Positions 43,061 to 52,620 of a stretch of DNA of 64,000 nucleotides are shown here, one piece after another. Below the pieces are notes generated by a model. It did no database searches and was not told the origin of the DNA. It saw nothing but the letters and a program-made list of their open reading frames with translations. The DNA is from Candidatus Zhuqueibacterota bacterium (GTDB lineage: Bacteria; Zhuqueibacterota; Zhuqueibacteria; Residuimicrobiales; Oceaniaggregativiventaceae). The stretch's first letter is position 1; each line of letters opens with the position of its first letter. The DNA is taken from positions 25,465 through 89,464 of the forward strand of contig WJMF01000069.1 of the NCBI GenBank assembly GCA_014728085.1. Direction: 5' to 3'. The position numbers were made by a program, and so were the translations under genes.

Positions 43061-43582
43061 ATGAAACGAAAAGTAGTGGTCATCACAACAGGGGGAACAA
43101 TTGAAAAAATTTATGATGAGGATAGCGGAACGCTGAGCAATCGCGGTTCGCACCTGCGACAAATGTTAAAAAGATTGCGTCTGCCCTATACGCATGTGGA
43201 ACATCACGATCTAATGAGCAAAGACTCCCTGGACATGACAGAAGAAGACAGGAAGAAACTTGTCGCAACGGTCGAAAAGCTTCTGAACACCGTTCCCATC
43301 ATCATCCTGCACGGAACAGATACCATGCAGGTCACGGCAGAAAGATTATATGAAACATTCGCTGATTTATCCGCTCCGATCATTCTCACCGGTGCAATGA
43401 AACCGTTCGGATTCGAGGATTCGGATGCGCTTCAGAATTTCACCGAAGCCCTGATTGCATCAGAACTCGTCAAGCCCGGTGTCTACATTACCATGCACGG
43501 TAAAATTCATGTGATGCCGGGTGTTCGCAAAAACCGTCAGCATCGTACCTTTGAAAAGAGTGATGATCCGTTGCAGGATTAA
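43061..43582 (+). CDS. Short asparaginase-domain protein
   Basis: The 173-residue protein corresponds only to the N-terminal domain of type I/II L-asparaginases: VVVITTGGTIEKIYDED with the catalytic Thr, and IIILHGTDTMQVTA with the second Thr/Asp pair. The C-terminal domain is absent. Short single-domain versions exist in other bacteria, so this is probably not a truncation. ATG 43061 is preferred over an upstream in-frame ATG at 42956, whose extra 35 residues are not family-like. Real asparaginase activity is uncertain because the active site normally borrows residues from the missing domain. Confidence 0.75.
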   Translation: MKRKVVVITTGGTIEKIYDEDSGTLSNRGSHLRQMLKRLRLPYTHVEHHDLMSKDSLDMTEEDRKKLVATVEKLLNTVPIIILHGTDTMQVTAERLYETFADLSAPIILTGAMKPFGFEDSDALQNFTEALIASELVKPGVYITMHGKIHVMPGVRKNRQHRTFEKSDDPLQD

Positions 43583-43693
43583 CCGGTGATGTATATTTGC
43601 TCTTGCCTGTTTTTATCAAGACATTTCGTTTGATTTTATCTCTTTTTTTTTTTACTATTAGAAAACAATATAGCTATAACTCTGGAGGAAAAT

Positions 43694-45145
43694 ATGTCGA
43701 TACTCAGCGATTTAGAGCCAAAGCGTCTCTGGAAACATTTTGATGAAATACGCAAAATCCCTCATCCTTCCCGAAATGAAAAACAACTGGCAGATTATGT
43801 GATTTCTGTGGCCAAAAAGCTTAATTTGGAATATGAAGAAGACAACGTCCACAATGTTCTGATCAAAAAACCGGCAACACCCGGTCACGAAAATGCAAAG
43901 TCCGTGGTCCTCCAAAGTCACCTGGATATGGTTTGTGAAAAAAATTCTGACAAAGAATTTGATTTTGAAAAAGATGAGATTGAAGTGGTAAAAGAAGAAG
44001 AGTGGCTGACGGCGAATGGAACAACATTGGGGTCCGATAATGGCATTGGAATTGCCACCGCTCTGGCAATCCTTGAAGATGATAACCTGGTGCATGGACC
44101 CATCGAAGCGCTTTTCACCGTCGATGAAGAGACCGGGCTCAATGGTGCCATGAATTTGTCATCCGACTGGCTTGAAGGCAGAACCATGATCAATCTGGAC
44201 AGCGAAGATCTCGGTATATTTTCCATTGGATGTGCCGGAGGCGCTGATACATTGATAACATTACCATTACATCGTAAACAAGCCAAAGGAGATGCTTTGC
44301 TCAAAATTCACCTTGCAGGACTGCGGGGCGGGCACTCCGGACTCGACATCAACGAGGGACGGGGAAATGCGGTAAAAATTTTGACCCGGCTTTTATATCA
44401 AATCAACAAAGACCTCCCGGTCGAAATTGTCTGCATGGATGGCGGAGACAAGCACAATGCTATTCCCCGTGAAGCGATTGCGCAAATCGTCTGTGATGAT
44501 GCCAAAACAGATGATATCAAAAGCTGGTTCGATAAAGCTATGAAAGATATCAGAATTGAATTTCAGCCGGTGGAAAAAGACATTACCTTAAAACTACAAA
44601 AGCTCACAGAAGACCTTCCGCACGTCCTGGATGAGAATTCACAAAACACCCTTCTCGCCCTGATTTTTGCCTTGCCGCACGGTCCGCTGGCGATGAGCAG
44701 AGCCATCGAAGGACTGGTTGAGACATCAAATAATGTCGCTTCTGTTAAATGCTCGGAAAAGGAAGCAAAGTTGCACCTCAGTAGCCGGAGTTCAAATGGT
44801 GCCGCTCTGAAAGCTACCCGGGATAAACTGACAGCAATCGGTACCCTTGCCGGCGCTGACATTGACAAACCAGAAGGTTATCCCGGATGGTTGCCCAATC
44901 TCGATTCCGATATTCTCCAGGTCGCACTGGATACATATAAAAAAACCACGGGAGAAGAGGCAAAATACGAAGCCATTCACGCCGGCCTCGAATGCGGACT
45001 AATTGGGGATAAATATGAAGGAATGGATATGATTTCACTGGGGCCGACGATTAAACATCCCCATTCCCCCGAGGAAAAAGTTCATATCGGTACAGTAGAA
45101 ACCTTTTACAAGCATGTCTTGAGTATGCTGGAAACTCTGGCCTGA
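43694..45145 (+). CDS. pepD: Aminoacyl-histidine dipeptidase (PepD, M20 family)
   Basis: This cytosolic zinc dipeptidase cleaves Xaa-His and other dipeptides. The 483 residues show the M20 metal sites: VVLQSHLDMVCEK, GTTLGSDNGIGIATALAIL, FTVDEETGLNGAMN and INLDSEDLG. A lid domain with GLRGGHSGLDINEGRGNAVK follows, and the last ligand region is AIHAGLECGL. The start ATG 43694 has GGAGG 5 nt upstream. A strong terminator follows. Confidence 0.93.
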   Translation: MSILSDLEPKRLWKHFDEIRKIPHPSRNEKQLADYVISVAKKLNLEYEEDNVHNVLIKKPATPGHENAKSVVLQSHLDMVCEKNSDKEFDFEKDEIEVVKEEEWLTANGTTLGSDNGIGIATALAILEDDNLVHGPIEALFTVDEETGLNGAMNLSSDWLEGRTMINLDSEDLGIFSIGCAGGADTLITLPLHRKQAKGDALLKIHLAGLRGGHSGLDINEGRGNAVKILTRLLYQINKDLPVEIVCMDGGDKHNAIPREAIAQIVCDDAKTDDIKSWFDKAMKDIRIEFQPVEKDITLKLQKLTEDLPHVLDENSQNTLLALIFALPHGPLAMSRAIEGLVETSNNVASVKCSEKEAKLHLSSRSSNGAALKATRDKLTAIGTLAGADIDKPEGYPGWLPNLDSDILQVALDTYKKTTGEEAKYEAIHAGLECGLIGDKYEGMDMISLGPTIKHPHSPEEKVHIGTVETFYKHVLSMLETLA

Positions 45146-45173
45146 GTTTTATCCATCCCTGTTCCGCTCTTTC

Positions 45174-45204
45174 AAGCCCAAAGCGTTTGCTTTGGGCTTT
45201 TTTT
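45174..45204 (+). terminator. Intrinsic terminator after pepD
   Basis: AAGCCCAAAGC (45174-45184) and GCTTTGGGCTT (45189-45199) form a perfect 11-bp stem with a GTTT loop, followed by more T. It ends the pepD transcript about 30 bp after its stop. Confidence 0.92.
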
Positions 45205-45239
45205 ATGGAAAAAATTGGGATCACCACCTGTTTTTATTC

Positions 45240-45268
45240 TTGCAGAGTAATTTCATGTAACTTATAGC
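45240..45268 (+). promoter_or_regulatory. Putative promoter of the adaptor-permease operon
   Basis: TTGCAG (45240-45245) and TATAGC (45263-45268) are 17 bp apart, about 70 bp before the adaptor start. Both hexamers are modest matches. Confidence 0.35.
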
Positions 45269-45335
45269 TTTCTGTTCACGTATTTATCATAGAGAGAAAA
45301 CGTTAAACCAGATATATTTGGGAGGCTCTTCGTTC

Positions 45336-46448
45336 ATGGCCATAAAGAAACGAAAACCAGGTTGGATTATCGGAACGATTGCCCTGGTCATCATCACAAG
45401 TGTGGTTTTGTTTGTCGTTATCAAAAATTCCAACAACAATTCATCTGAAACTCAACAATCCGTCGTCAGGGTCGAAAAGACCAATATCATTAAAAAAGCG
45501 ATGGCATTGGGTGCCATTGAAGCGAAAATAGAAATTGCTGTCAAGTCTAAAATTTCCGGAGTGGTTGGAAAACTCTATGCCGACGTTGGGGACTATGTGG
45601 AACAGGGAGAGCCTCTCCTGGAAGTCAAGCCCGATCCCACACCCCTTGAATTGGCTGAAGGCAAAAGGAATGTTGAAAGAAAAGAGATAGACGCTAGAAA
45701 GTTAAAGAACGAACTGGATCGTCAAAATCAACTAAAAGAACGGGGATTGATATCGAATCAGGATTTCGAAGATATCCGTCAGCAATACGACCAGGCTGTA
45801 TTGGAACATCAAATTGCCATCGAGCAACTGGAATTGCTTGAGAAAGGCAAAGTGCGGATTGCCAATACCAATATTGAAACCGTAATCAAAGCACCGATTA
45901 CAGGCTATATTTTGGAAAAATCAGTCAATGTTGGAGACCCGGTTGTTCCGTTGACCTCTTATCAGGCCGGTACCGAATTGATGAAAATGGCGGATATGGA
46001 AGAACTGATTTTCCGCGGTACAATCGATGAGATTGATGTCGGCAAGATACGGGAAGGGATGCCGGCGAAATTGGAAATCGGAGCCTTGCCAGGCAAAACT
46101 GTCGAAGGCGTGGTTTCGTTAATCTCGCTAAAAGCAAAAAAAGAAGACAACACAACCGTTTTTCCGGTTGAAATTGAACTTTCGCAAATCGGCGATGTTG
46201 TGTTGCGGGCAGGTTTTTCCGCCAATGCCAATATCATTATCGCCAGAGAAGACAGCATTCTGGCTATTCCGGAAAGAGTGGTCACTTTTCGCAATGATTC
46301 GGCTTTTGTACGGATTCTATTCGAGGACGGAAGTTCGGTCGAGAAATATATCGAAACCGGCCTCAGCGATGCGATTAAAATTGAGGTTACATCCGGTCTG
46401 CAAGAAGGACAAAAGGTCCTTGAAAAAAAAGTAAGGGATATTATCTAG
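45336..46448 (+). CDS. MacA/HlyD-like periplasmic adaptor protein
   Basis: The 370-residue protein is an efflux adaptor of the RND/MacA type. An N-terminal membrane anchor (WIIGTIALVIITSVVLFVV) is followed by a biotinyl-lipoyl half (SGVVGKLYADVGDYVEQGEP), an alpha-helical hairpin (about 95-175), the second lipoyl half (APITGYILEKSVNVGDPVVP) and a beta-barrel domain. ATG 45336 has GGAGG about 10 nt upstream; a TTG six codons earlier is disfavoured. It precedes two MacB-type permeases, so it probably couples them to an outer-membrane channel. No TolC homologue is in the window. Confidence 0.88.
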   Translation: MAIKKRKPGWIIGTIALVIITSVVLFVVIKNSNNNSSETQQSVVRVEKTNIIKKAMALGAIEAKIEIAVKSKISGVVGKLYADVGDYVEQGEPLLEVKPDPTPLELAEGKRNVERKEIDARKLKNELDRQNQLKERGLISNQDFEDIRQQYDQAVLEHQIAIEQLELLEKGKVRIANTNIETVIKAPITGYILEKSVNVGDPVVPLTSYQAGTELMKMADMEELIFRGTIDEIDVGKIREGMPAKLEIGALPGKTVEGVVSLISLKAKKEDNTTVFPVEIELSQIGDVVLRAGFSANANIIIAREDSILAIPERVVTFRNDSAFVRILFEDGSSVEKYIETGLSDAIKIEVTSGLQEGQKVLEKKVRDII

Positions 46449-46458
46449 ATATAGAATA

Positions 46459-47694
46459 ATGGCTCAATTATTTGATACAATACGGGAAATCTTTCACTAT
46501 CTCAGACAGTATAAAGCGCGTACCTTTATGACGATGTTTGGTATCATTTGGGGTACGATCAGCATAGTCGTTTTGCTGGCATTCGGAATGGGCGTAAAGC
46601 ATGCCATGAGTAAAAACATGCACGGCATCGGGGAAGGAATTGTTATCCTGTGGTCGGGCAAAACCGGCAAACCATTCCAGGGTTTCAATCGCGGCAGACA
46701 AATTCACTTTCGAAAATCCGATGTAGATTTAATGCAATCCGAAATAAAAAACATAGATATGATAAGTCCTGAATACAGCACATGGCGAGCAGCGATCCAT
46801 CGAGGCAGCAAATCAATAAACCCCAATATTACCGGTGCCAATGAAGAATATGGCCTTATGAGACACGAAAGGCCCCGGCGTCAGGGGCGCTGGTTAAACA
46901 AACTCGATATCGAAGAAAAACGCAGAGTTGTTTTTCTGGGTAATGATCTAAAAGAATTTTTGTTCGGGGATGAAGAAGCAGTGGGTCGATATGTTAATAT
47001 TGGTGATTCACCTTTTCTGGTCATCGGTGTGCTCAGAGAAAAAACTCAGGCGTCTTCCTACAATTCACGTGACAAAGATCGGGCGTTTATTCCCTATACC
47101 ACCTTTCGATCGTTTTTTGGCCACAGGTATCTCAGCAATATTATCTATAAAATGCACAATCCAACTCTGAATGAACAAACCCGGAAACGCGTTTATCAGG
47201 TCCTCGGTAAAGAGCACAAATTCGATCCTGAAGACAGCGAAGCTTTGTGGATCTGGGATACTTCCGAGTCAGATGAGTTTATATATTATTTCTCTCTTGG
47301 ATTCAATATCTTTATGGGAATTATTGGAATAATGACTCTAACAGTAGGTGGCATTGGACTTGCCAATATAATGTATGTTGTGGTTCAGGAACGTACAAGA
47401 GAAATCGGCATCCGCCGGTCAATCGGAGCTAAACGCAGGCATATTATGCTTCAATTTATGACCGAGGCAATCATCATTATAGGTTTTGGCGCCTTTATCG
47501 GATTTACCGCATCTCTTTTGCTCGTCAAGTTGATCGGTATGTTACCCTTTGATGAATATGTCGGCAATCCGACAATATCCTGGCCGGTTGTGGCTGTCTC
47601 CATATCTGTACTTGGTCTTATCGGCATTATCGCAGGATTTTTCCCGGCAAGAAAAGCGGCAAACATGACAGTAATCGATTCCATCCGATTTTAA
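46459..47694 (+). CDS. MacB-type ABC transporter permease (first copy)
   Basis: A 411-residue permease with an N-terminal helix (TFMTMFGIIWGTISIVVLLAF), a MacB-type periplasmic domain (about 45-280) and three C-terminal FtsX helices containing ANIMYVVVQERTREIGIRRS. There is no fused nucleotide-binding domain: no Walker A or signature motif is present. With the adaptor upstream (10 bp gap) and a paralogous permease downstream (13 bp gap) it looks like a MacAB-type exporter of unknown substrate whose ATPase is encoded elsewhere. Confidence 0.88.
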   Translation: MAQLFDTIREIFHYLRQYKARTFMTMFGIIWGTISIVVLLAFGMGVKHAMSKNMHGIGEGIVILWSGKTGKPFQGFNRGRQIHFRKSDVDLMQSEIKNIDMISPEYSTWRAAIHRGSKSINPNITGANEEYGLMRHERPRRQGRWLNKLDIEEKRRVVFLGNDLKEFLFGDEEAVGRYVNIGDSPFLVIGVLREKTQASSYNSRDKDRAFIPYTTFRSFFGHRYLSNIIYKMHNPTLNEQTRKRVYQVLGKEHKFDPEDSEALWIWDTSESDEFIYYFSLGFNIFMGIIGIMTLTVGGIGLANIMYVVVQERTREIGIRRSIGAKRRHIMLQFMTEAIIIIGFGAFIGFTASLLLVKLIGMLPFDEYVGNPTISWPVVAVSISVLGLIGIIAGFFPARKAANMTVIDSIRF

Positions 47695-47707
47695 GCAGGA
47701 AACCATT

Positions 47708-48952
47708 ATGCATATATTTGTTTTATTGAGTGAATTTTTTCAGGACATTAAAAAACAAAAAATGAGGGCATTTCTGACCACCTTTGCCATCACCTGGGGG
47801 ACGTTGGCGGTTATTTTGCTGATGTCCTTTGGATCCGGTCTCAATTTCCGCATGCGCGAAAGCCTGCTAAATGCCGGTGACCGCATCATCACGGTTTATG
47901 GATCTCAAACCAGAATGGAATATCAGGGGCTACCCGTAGGTCGCAGAATTCGCTTTGCTGAACGCGATATTCCTCTTTTAAAACAAAACATTCCCGAAAT
48001 AGGCTGGATCAGCGCTCAGGCAGGACGGTCCGTTCAACTGCGAAACGAGCAAAAAAGCGCCACCACCCATATGGAAGGCGTTTATCCACAGTTCAAAGTT
48101 TTACGTCGCATGTATCCGCAGCCGGGAGGACGGTTTATTAATGACATAGACCTGACGCAAAAACGCCGCGTCGTTTTTCTGGGATCGGTCATCGCTGAAG
48201 AACTCTTTGGAACAGAAGGCCCGATCGGAAAACGACTGGACATCGACGGCGTGCCTTTTAAAGTTATCGGCATTTTACCCGGCAAGCTGCAAACATCGAT
48301 GAATAATGGGCCGGATGACAGACGCGCCATTATACCTCTGTCTACATTTATGAGTTTGTACGGCTGGAGATATATCAACTCGATTATTGTAAAACCATAT
48401 AAGGACAACTATTCAGACCAGGTTAAACAACAAATCTATCAGGTTCTCGGTAAAAAACACCGTTTTGACCCAAAAGATGAACGGGCCATTGCCGTTTGGG
48501 ACATGGCAGAAGGTATAAAAATCCAAGATCGCGTTTTTCTGGGCATCAAAATATTTCTCGGCGTATTGGGTTCTATGACCTTGATCGTCGCCGGGGTAGG
48601 AGTCGCCAATATCATGTATGTGGTGGTGAAAGAGCGTACCCGGGAATTTGGCATCAAACGCGCTATTGGAGCCAAAAAACGGCACATCATGTTACAAATC
48701 ATTTTTGAATCCCTCTTGATTGCAGCAATCGGCGGTGCCGGTGGTATACTGTTATCATATTCGATCATTAAACTCATCTGGATGGTGCCTGCCGGAGATG
48801 GAGCCATGCAGTTCCTTGGCCGACCTCTCATGTCATCCGAGGTGATGTTGTTATCCGTTTCGGTATTGGGTGTTATCGGCTTGATGGCAGGATTTTTCCC
48901 GGCCAAAAAAGCGGCTCAGGTCAATCCGGTAGAAGCGTTACGCTATGAATAA
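47708..48952 (+). CDS. MacB-type ABC transporter permease (second copy)
   Basis: This 414-residue paralogue of the preceding permease has the same layout: an N-terminal helix (FLTTFAITWGTLAVILLMSF), a periplasmic domain with KLQTSMNNGPDDRRAIIPL, and C-terminal helices with ANIMYVVVKERTREFGIKRA. It probably heterodimerises with the first copy. No ATPase motifs are seen in it or in the next gene. Confidence 0.88.
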   Translation: MHIFVLLSEFFQDIKKQKMRAFLTTFAITWGTLAVILLMSFGSGLNFRMRESLLNAGDRIITVYGSQTRMEYQGLPVGRRIRFAERDIPLLKQNIPEIGWISAQAGRSVQLRNEQKSATTHMEGVYPQFKVLRRMYPQPGGRFINDIDLTQKRRVVFLGSVIAEELFGTEGPIGKRLDIDGVPFKVIGILPGKLQTSMNNGPDDRRAIIPLSTFMSLYGWRYINSIIVKPYKDNYSDQVKQQIYQVLGKKHRFDPKDERAIAVWDMAEGIKIQDRVFLGIKIFLGVLGSMTLIVAGVGVANIMYVVVKERTREFGIKRAIGAKKRHIMLQIIFESLLIAAIGGAGGILLSYSIIKLIWMVPAGDGAMQFLGRPLMSSEVMLLSVSVLGVIGLMAGFFPAKKAAQVNPVEALRYE

Positions 48953-49079
48953 AAAAGATTCCATCCGATATAATTAAGAACCGTTTTTTCCCTTGAACAC
49001 TCCCGGATTTGACTATCTTTATCTGCGAAATCGAACCGGAACAAGACAAATTTCTCAATGTCCGTGCAATGCCCCATAT

Positions 49080-49108
49080 TTGACTTGCTTTTTCAGTATA
49101 CCTATTTT
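49080..49108 (+). promoter_or_regulatory. Putative promoter of the propeller/SpoIIE gene
   Basis: TTGACT (49080-49085) and TATTTT (49103-49108) are 17 bp apart. Transcription would start near 49115, which supports the start codon at 49218 over any upstream one in the open frame from 48993. Confidence 0.45.
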
Positions 49109-49217
49109 ACCTTTAATCATCATCCCCTGTTTACCAGTCCCGGCATCGACATATCTGGGTACAAAAAAGATTGAAAACCTGAGAATTAAAAGCGTGATTT
49201 ATACTTTTTTGAGACAG

Positions 49218-52200
49218 ATGAACATTTACAAAATGGACTTGTTTAAAGGGTTTCTTTTTCCGGCTATATCCTTTTTTCTTTTGTTGCCCTTTCATGTCAT
49301 GCCGGCCCAATATACCAATTTAAGCTTTGAGGAAATTTCCATAGAAGATGGCCTGTCACAGAGCATCGTAAATTGCATTATTCAGGATAATGTCGGATAC
49401 TTGTGGTTTGCAACAGAAGATGGCCTCAATAAATATGATGGATATCATTTCACCATATTCCGCTATGATCCGGGTGATGACAATAGTCTTAGCTATAATG
49501 AGATTCGCTCTATCTATCAGGACACCTCCGGTAATTTTTGGATCGGCTGCTTTTATGGCGGGCTGAATAAATATGATCCCAAAGAAAAAAAATTCACACA
49601 TTATCTGCATAGTGAAGACAATCCGTCTAGTCTGAGTCATAATAATGTCGAAGCAATCACTGAGGACGAAGAGGGGAATCTCTGGTTCGGCACCGATTTT
49701 GGATTAAACAGATATGACAGAAAAACAGATAATTTTTATGTCTATCTAAATGATCCCGAAAACCCCAATAGTTTGAGTCACAATACCGTTAACGATCTAT
49801 TCATTGATCTGGACGGTAGTCTCTGGGTTGCGACAGACAAAGGGTTAAACCAATATAATGCAATCCATGACCAGTTTACGATTTACCAACACGATTCATT
49901 TTCCCATATCGGTCTGAGCAACAATGTCATCACATCCATCTGTCAGGACAACAACGGTATTTACTGGATTGGAACAGAAAACGGCTTGAACCGCTTTAAT
50001 CGCGACAAAAACGAATTCATAGCGTATTATCACCAATCGACCGACCCCCACAGCCTCAGCCATAACATGATCAATACAATTTATCGGGATTCCAAAGGCT
50101 ATATCTGGGTCGGCACCGAAGGCGGTGGAATCAATATCTTTGATCCCCCAAAAAATCACAGCCGTAAAATCAACTTTATAAATTATCAAAATGATCCTCT
50201 TGATGCCACCAGCCTGAGTAAAAATGAAGTTCGTTGTATTTACGAAGACCGGTCGGGTATCATTTGGCTTGGCACTTATGGCGGAGGAAGCAATAAAGTA
50301 CAAAAACGAACAAAACAATTCAGCATTTACAGGGCTGTCCCGAATAATCCCAATAGCTTACCCAGTGAAATTGTCTGGTCTTTCTATGAAGACCCTTCCG
50401 GTATTCTATGGATAGGGACGCACGGTGGAGGCCTGACCCGGTTGGACAGAAAAAATAATCAGTACACACATTTACAACATAACCCCAACGACCCAAATAG
50501 CCTCAGCAACAATATCGTAAGAATTATTTACCCAGATCCTTCTGACCCGAATTGCCTCTGGATTGGAACCCACGGAGGCGGTCTCTGTAAATTTGATATC
50601 CCTACAAAAACATTTATCTGCTTTTTGCACGATCCCAATGATCCTGCGAGTATCAGCCATAATGAGCTGCGCTCCATTTATAAGGATCGATCCGGAACGC
50701 TCTGGATCGGCACCAATGGAGGCGGTCTCAACCAAATGATATCTCAGGACAACCTAACTCTTTTTAAACATTATCGCCACGACCCTAACAACAACCACAG
50801 CCTGAGCAATGATTATGTAAGAGTAGTATATGAAGCGCCTGAAGAAGCGGGTAAAACTCTATGGATCGGCACCCAGGGGGGAGGCCTTGAAAAATTTGAC
50901 AGAACAACCGGGAAATTTTTACATTATCAACATGATCCGGACAATATCAATAGCCTGAGTAACAATTATGTTCTCTCCATGTACGCCGATTCGTGCGGAA
51001 TGTTTTGGATTGGCACATGGGGAGGAGGAATATGCAAGTTCGACCGTAAAACGGAATCCTTTAAAAACTACACGATGCGGGACGGCTTGCCCCAAAACGA
51101 AATATATGGATTCCTGCAAGCTGAAGACGGCGACCTCTGGATCAGTACGAATAATGGTCTTTCAAAATTCAATCCAAGAACAGAACATTTTAAAAATTAT
51201 AATATTCAAGACGGTTTGCAAAGCAACGAATTTAACGGCGGTGCTTTTTACAAAAGCGACGACAATGAGATGTTCTTCGGCGGTATTCACGGATTTAATG
51301 CCTTCTTCCCGGAAAATATCAAAGACAACATCCACGTTCCACCAATTGTCCTTACCTCGATGCTAAAATTTAACCGGGAATTTCCATTGTCTAAACCTTT
51401 AACCGACTTGAAAGAAATTACATTATCCTATAAAGATTACATATTTTCATTCGAATTTGCCGCTCTTGATTTTACTTCGCCAATGAAAAATAAATATGCC
51501 TATAAAATGGCAGGACTGGATGAGGTTTGGGTTCAGACCGATGCCTCGAAAAGATTTGCAACCTATACAACGCTTGCACCAGGAAAGTATATCTTCAAGG
51601 TGAAGGGGTCGAATAATGACGGCGTCTGGAATGAAAAAGGAACCTCCATAAATATCGTCATTACGCCTCCATTTTGGAAAACGTGGTGGTTTATACTGAT
51701 TATTGCTTGTGCACTTGCAATGATGATCCTTTTACTCTACAAAAGAAGATTGCATAACATTAAAATGAAAATTGAATTGCAAGCCGCACATGATGCCCAA
51801 ATGTCAATTATGCCGCAATCTGATCCAAAACTTGAAGGCTTTGACATTGCCAGCACCTGCCTTCCGGCAAACGAAGTGGGAGGAGACTTTTTTGATTACC
51901 TTTGGCGGGATGAAAAGCACACTGAACTGGTTATTGCTATCGGTGATGTTTCGGGTAAAGCCATGACTGCAGCAATGACCGCTGTTATGGCCAGTGGCAT
52001 AGTCAACGCCAAGGTATACAAAAACAGATCTATGCAAGAAATAATGACAAAAACAAATGTTCCGGTATATCATAAAACCGAAAAAAAAGTCTTCATTACC
52101 CTGTGTCTGGCCTTGTTAAACAGCACAAAAAAAGAGCTCTGTTTTTCGAACGCCGGTTTAATGGAACCGTTGTTGATCTCCAATGGTTCTATCAACTATT

Positions 52201-52502
52201 TGAAATCACTAGGGCCGAGATACCCTTTGGGTGTAGCCCAAGATACTGTTTATAAAGAGAAAAAGGTCGCCTTGAAAAGCGGAGATGTTTTGATTCTACT
52301 GACTGACGGTATTTTAGAGGCGCAAAATCGCAGCAAAAAAATTTATGGTGAGAAGAATTTGTTGCAGTTGTTAAACAGAATCGACACAACTGAACACTCT
52401 GCCAGAATTATTGCAGAACAAATTATCAAAGACGTGGAAAAATTTACAGGAAAGGCCGCACAGCACGATGATATCACCATGGTGGTTGTAAAGATCAAAT
52501 AG
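49218..52502 (+). CDS. Two-component-type propeller sensor fused to SpoIIE/PP2C phosphatase
   Basis: The protein of about 1094 residues has a signal peptide (GFLFPAISFFLLLPFHVMPA), 14 Reg_prop-type propeller blades (about 35-695, motifs such as LWIGTHGGG), and a Y_Y_Y domain (about 755-818, YAYKMAGLDEVW). One membrane helix (WWFILIIACALAMMILLLY, near 825) leads to a cytoplasmic RsbU/SpoIIE-type PP2C domain (about 855-1094). There, ANEVGGDFFDYL, IAIGDVSGKAMTAAM, LLTDGILEAQN and HDDITMVVVK carry the metal-binding Asp residues. The usual outputs (histidine kinase, HTH) are replaced by a phosphatase that would act on an anti-anti-sigma factor; none is nearby. ATG 49218 is chosen from the signal peptide and a weak GAGA. 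It may sense a periplasmic ligand. Confidence 0.88.
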   Translation: MNIYKMDLFKGFLFPAISFFLLLPFHVMPAQYTNLSFEEISIEDGLSQSIVNCIIQDNVGYLWFATEDGLNKYDGYHFTIFRYDPGDDNSLSYNEIRSIYQDTSGNFWIGCFYGGLNKYDPKEKKFTHYLHSEDNPSSLSHNNVEAITEDEEGNLWFGTDFGLNRYDRKTDNFYVYLNDPENPNSLSHNTVNDLFIDLDGSLWVATDKGLNQYNAIHDQFTIYQHDSFSHIGLSNNVITSICQDNNGIYWIGTENGLNRFNRDKNEFIAYYHQSTDPHSLSHNMINTIYRDSKGYIWVGTEGGGINIFDPPKNHSRKINFINYQNDPLDATSLSKNEVRCIYEDRSGIIWLGTYGGGSNKVQKRTKQFSIYRAVPNNPNSLPSEIVWSFYEDPSGILWIGTHGGGLTRLDRKNNQYTHLQHNPNDPNSLSNNIVRIIYPDPSDPNCLWIGTHGGGLCKFDIPTKTFICFLHDPNDPASISHNELRSIYKDRSGTLWIGTNGGGLNQMISQDNLTLFKHYRHDPNNNHSLSNDYVRVVYEAPEEAGKTLWIGTQGGGLEKFDRTTGKFLHYQHDPDNINSLSNNYVLSMYADSCGMFWIGTWGGGICKFDRKTESFKNYTMRDGLPQNEIYGFLQAEDGDLWISTNNGLSKFNPRTEHFKNYNIQDGLQSNEFNGGAFYKSDDNEMFFGGIHGFNAFFPENIKDNIHVPPIVLTSMLKFNREFPLSKPLTDLKEITLSYKDYIFSFEFAALDFTSPMKNKYAYKMAGLDEVWVQTDASKRFATYTTLAPGKYIFKVKGSNNDGVWNEKGTSINIVITPPFWKTWWFILIIACALAMMILLLYKRRLHNIKMKIELQAAHDAQMSIMPQSDPKLEGFDIASTCLPANEVGGDFFDYLWRDEKHTELVIAIGDVSGKAMTAAMTAVMASGIVNAKVYKNRSMQEIMTKTNVPVYHKTEKKVFITLCLALLNSTKKELCFSNAGLMEPLLISNGSINYLKSLGPRYPLGVAQDTVYKEKKVALKSGDVLILLTDGILEAQNRSKKIYGEKNLLQLLNRIDTTEHSARIIAEQIIKDVEKFTGKAAQHDDITMVVVKIK

Positions 52503-52522
52503 AACCAGATATAGTGTTCACC

Positions 52523-52554
52523 AGAGGGTACACCGAATCCGGCATACCCCCTCT
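52523..52554. terminator. Possible hairpin terminator between convergent genes
   Basis: AGAGGGTA and TACCCCCTCT pair with a small bulge, extended inside by CCG/CGG around AATC. It lies between the propeller/SpoIIE gene and the convergent methyltransferase gene. There is no real U-run, so termination is uncertain. Confidence 0.3.
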
Positions 52555-52620
52555 TTCTCCTCAAAAACCGCAGCGTCTTAATGTCTCTAAAAAATTAAAT
52601 TTATAAATAAAAATCCATAG

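Noticed and set aside
48993-49217. Upstream extension of the propeller/SpoIIE protein
   Set aside because: The true signal peptide starts at 49218 and a promoter candidate lies inside the extension at 49080-49108.
49300-51300. Periodic repeats that could suggest a CRISPR or DNA satellite
   Set aside because: The periodicity follows the propeller blades (about 140-150 bp, coding, variable between units), not identical repeats with unique spacers.
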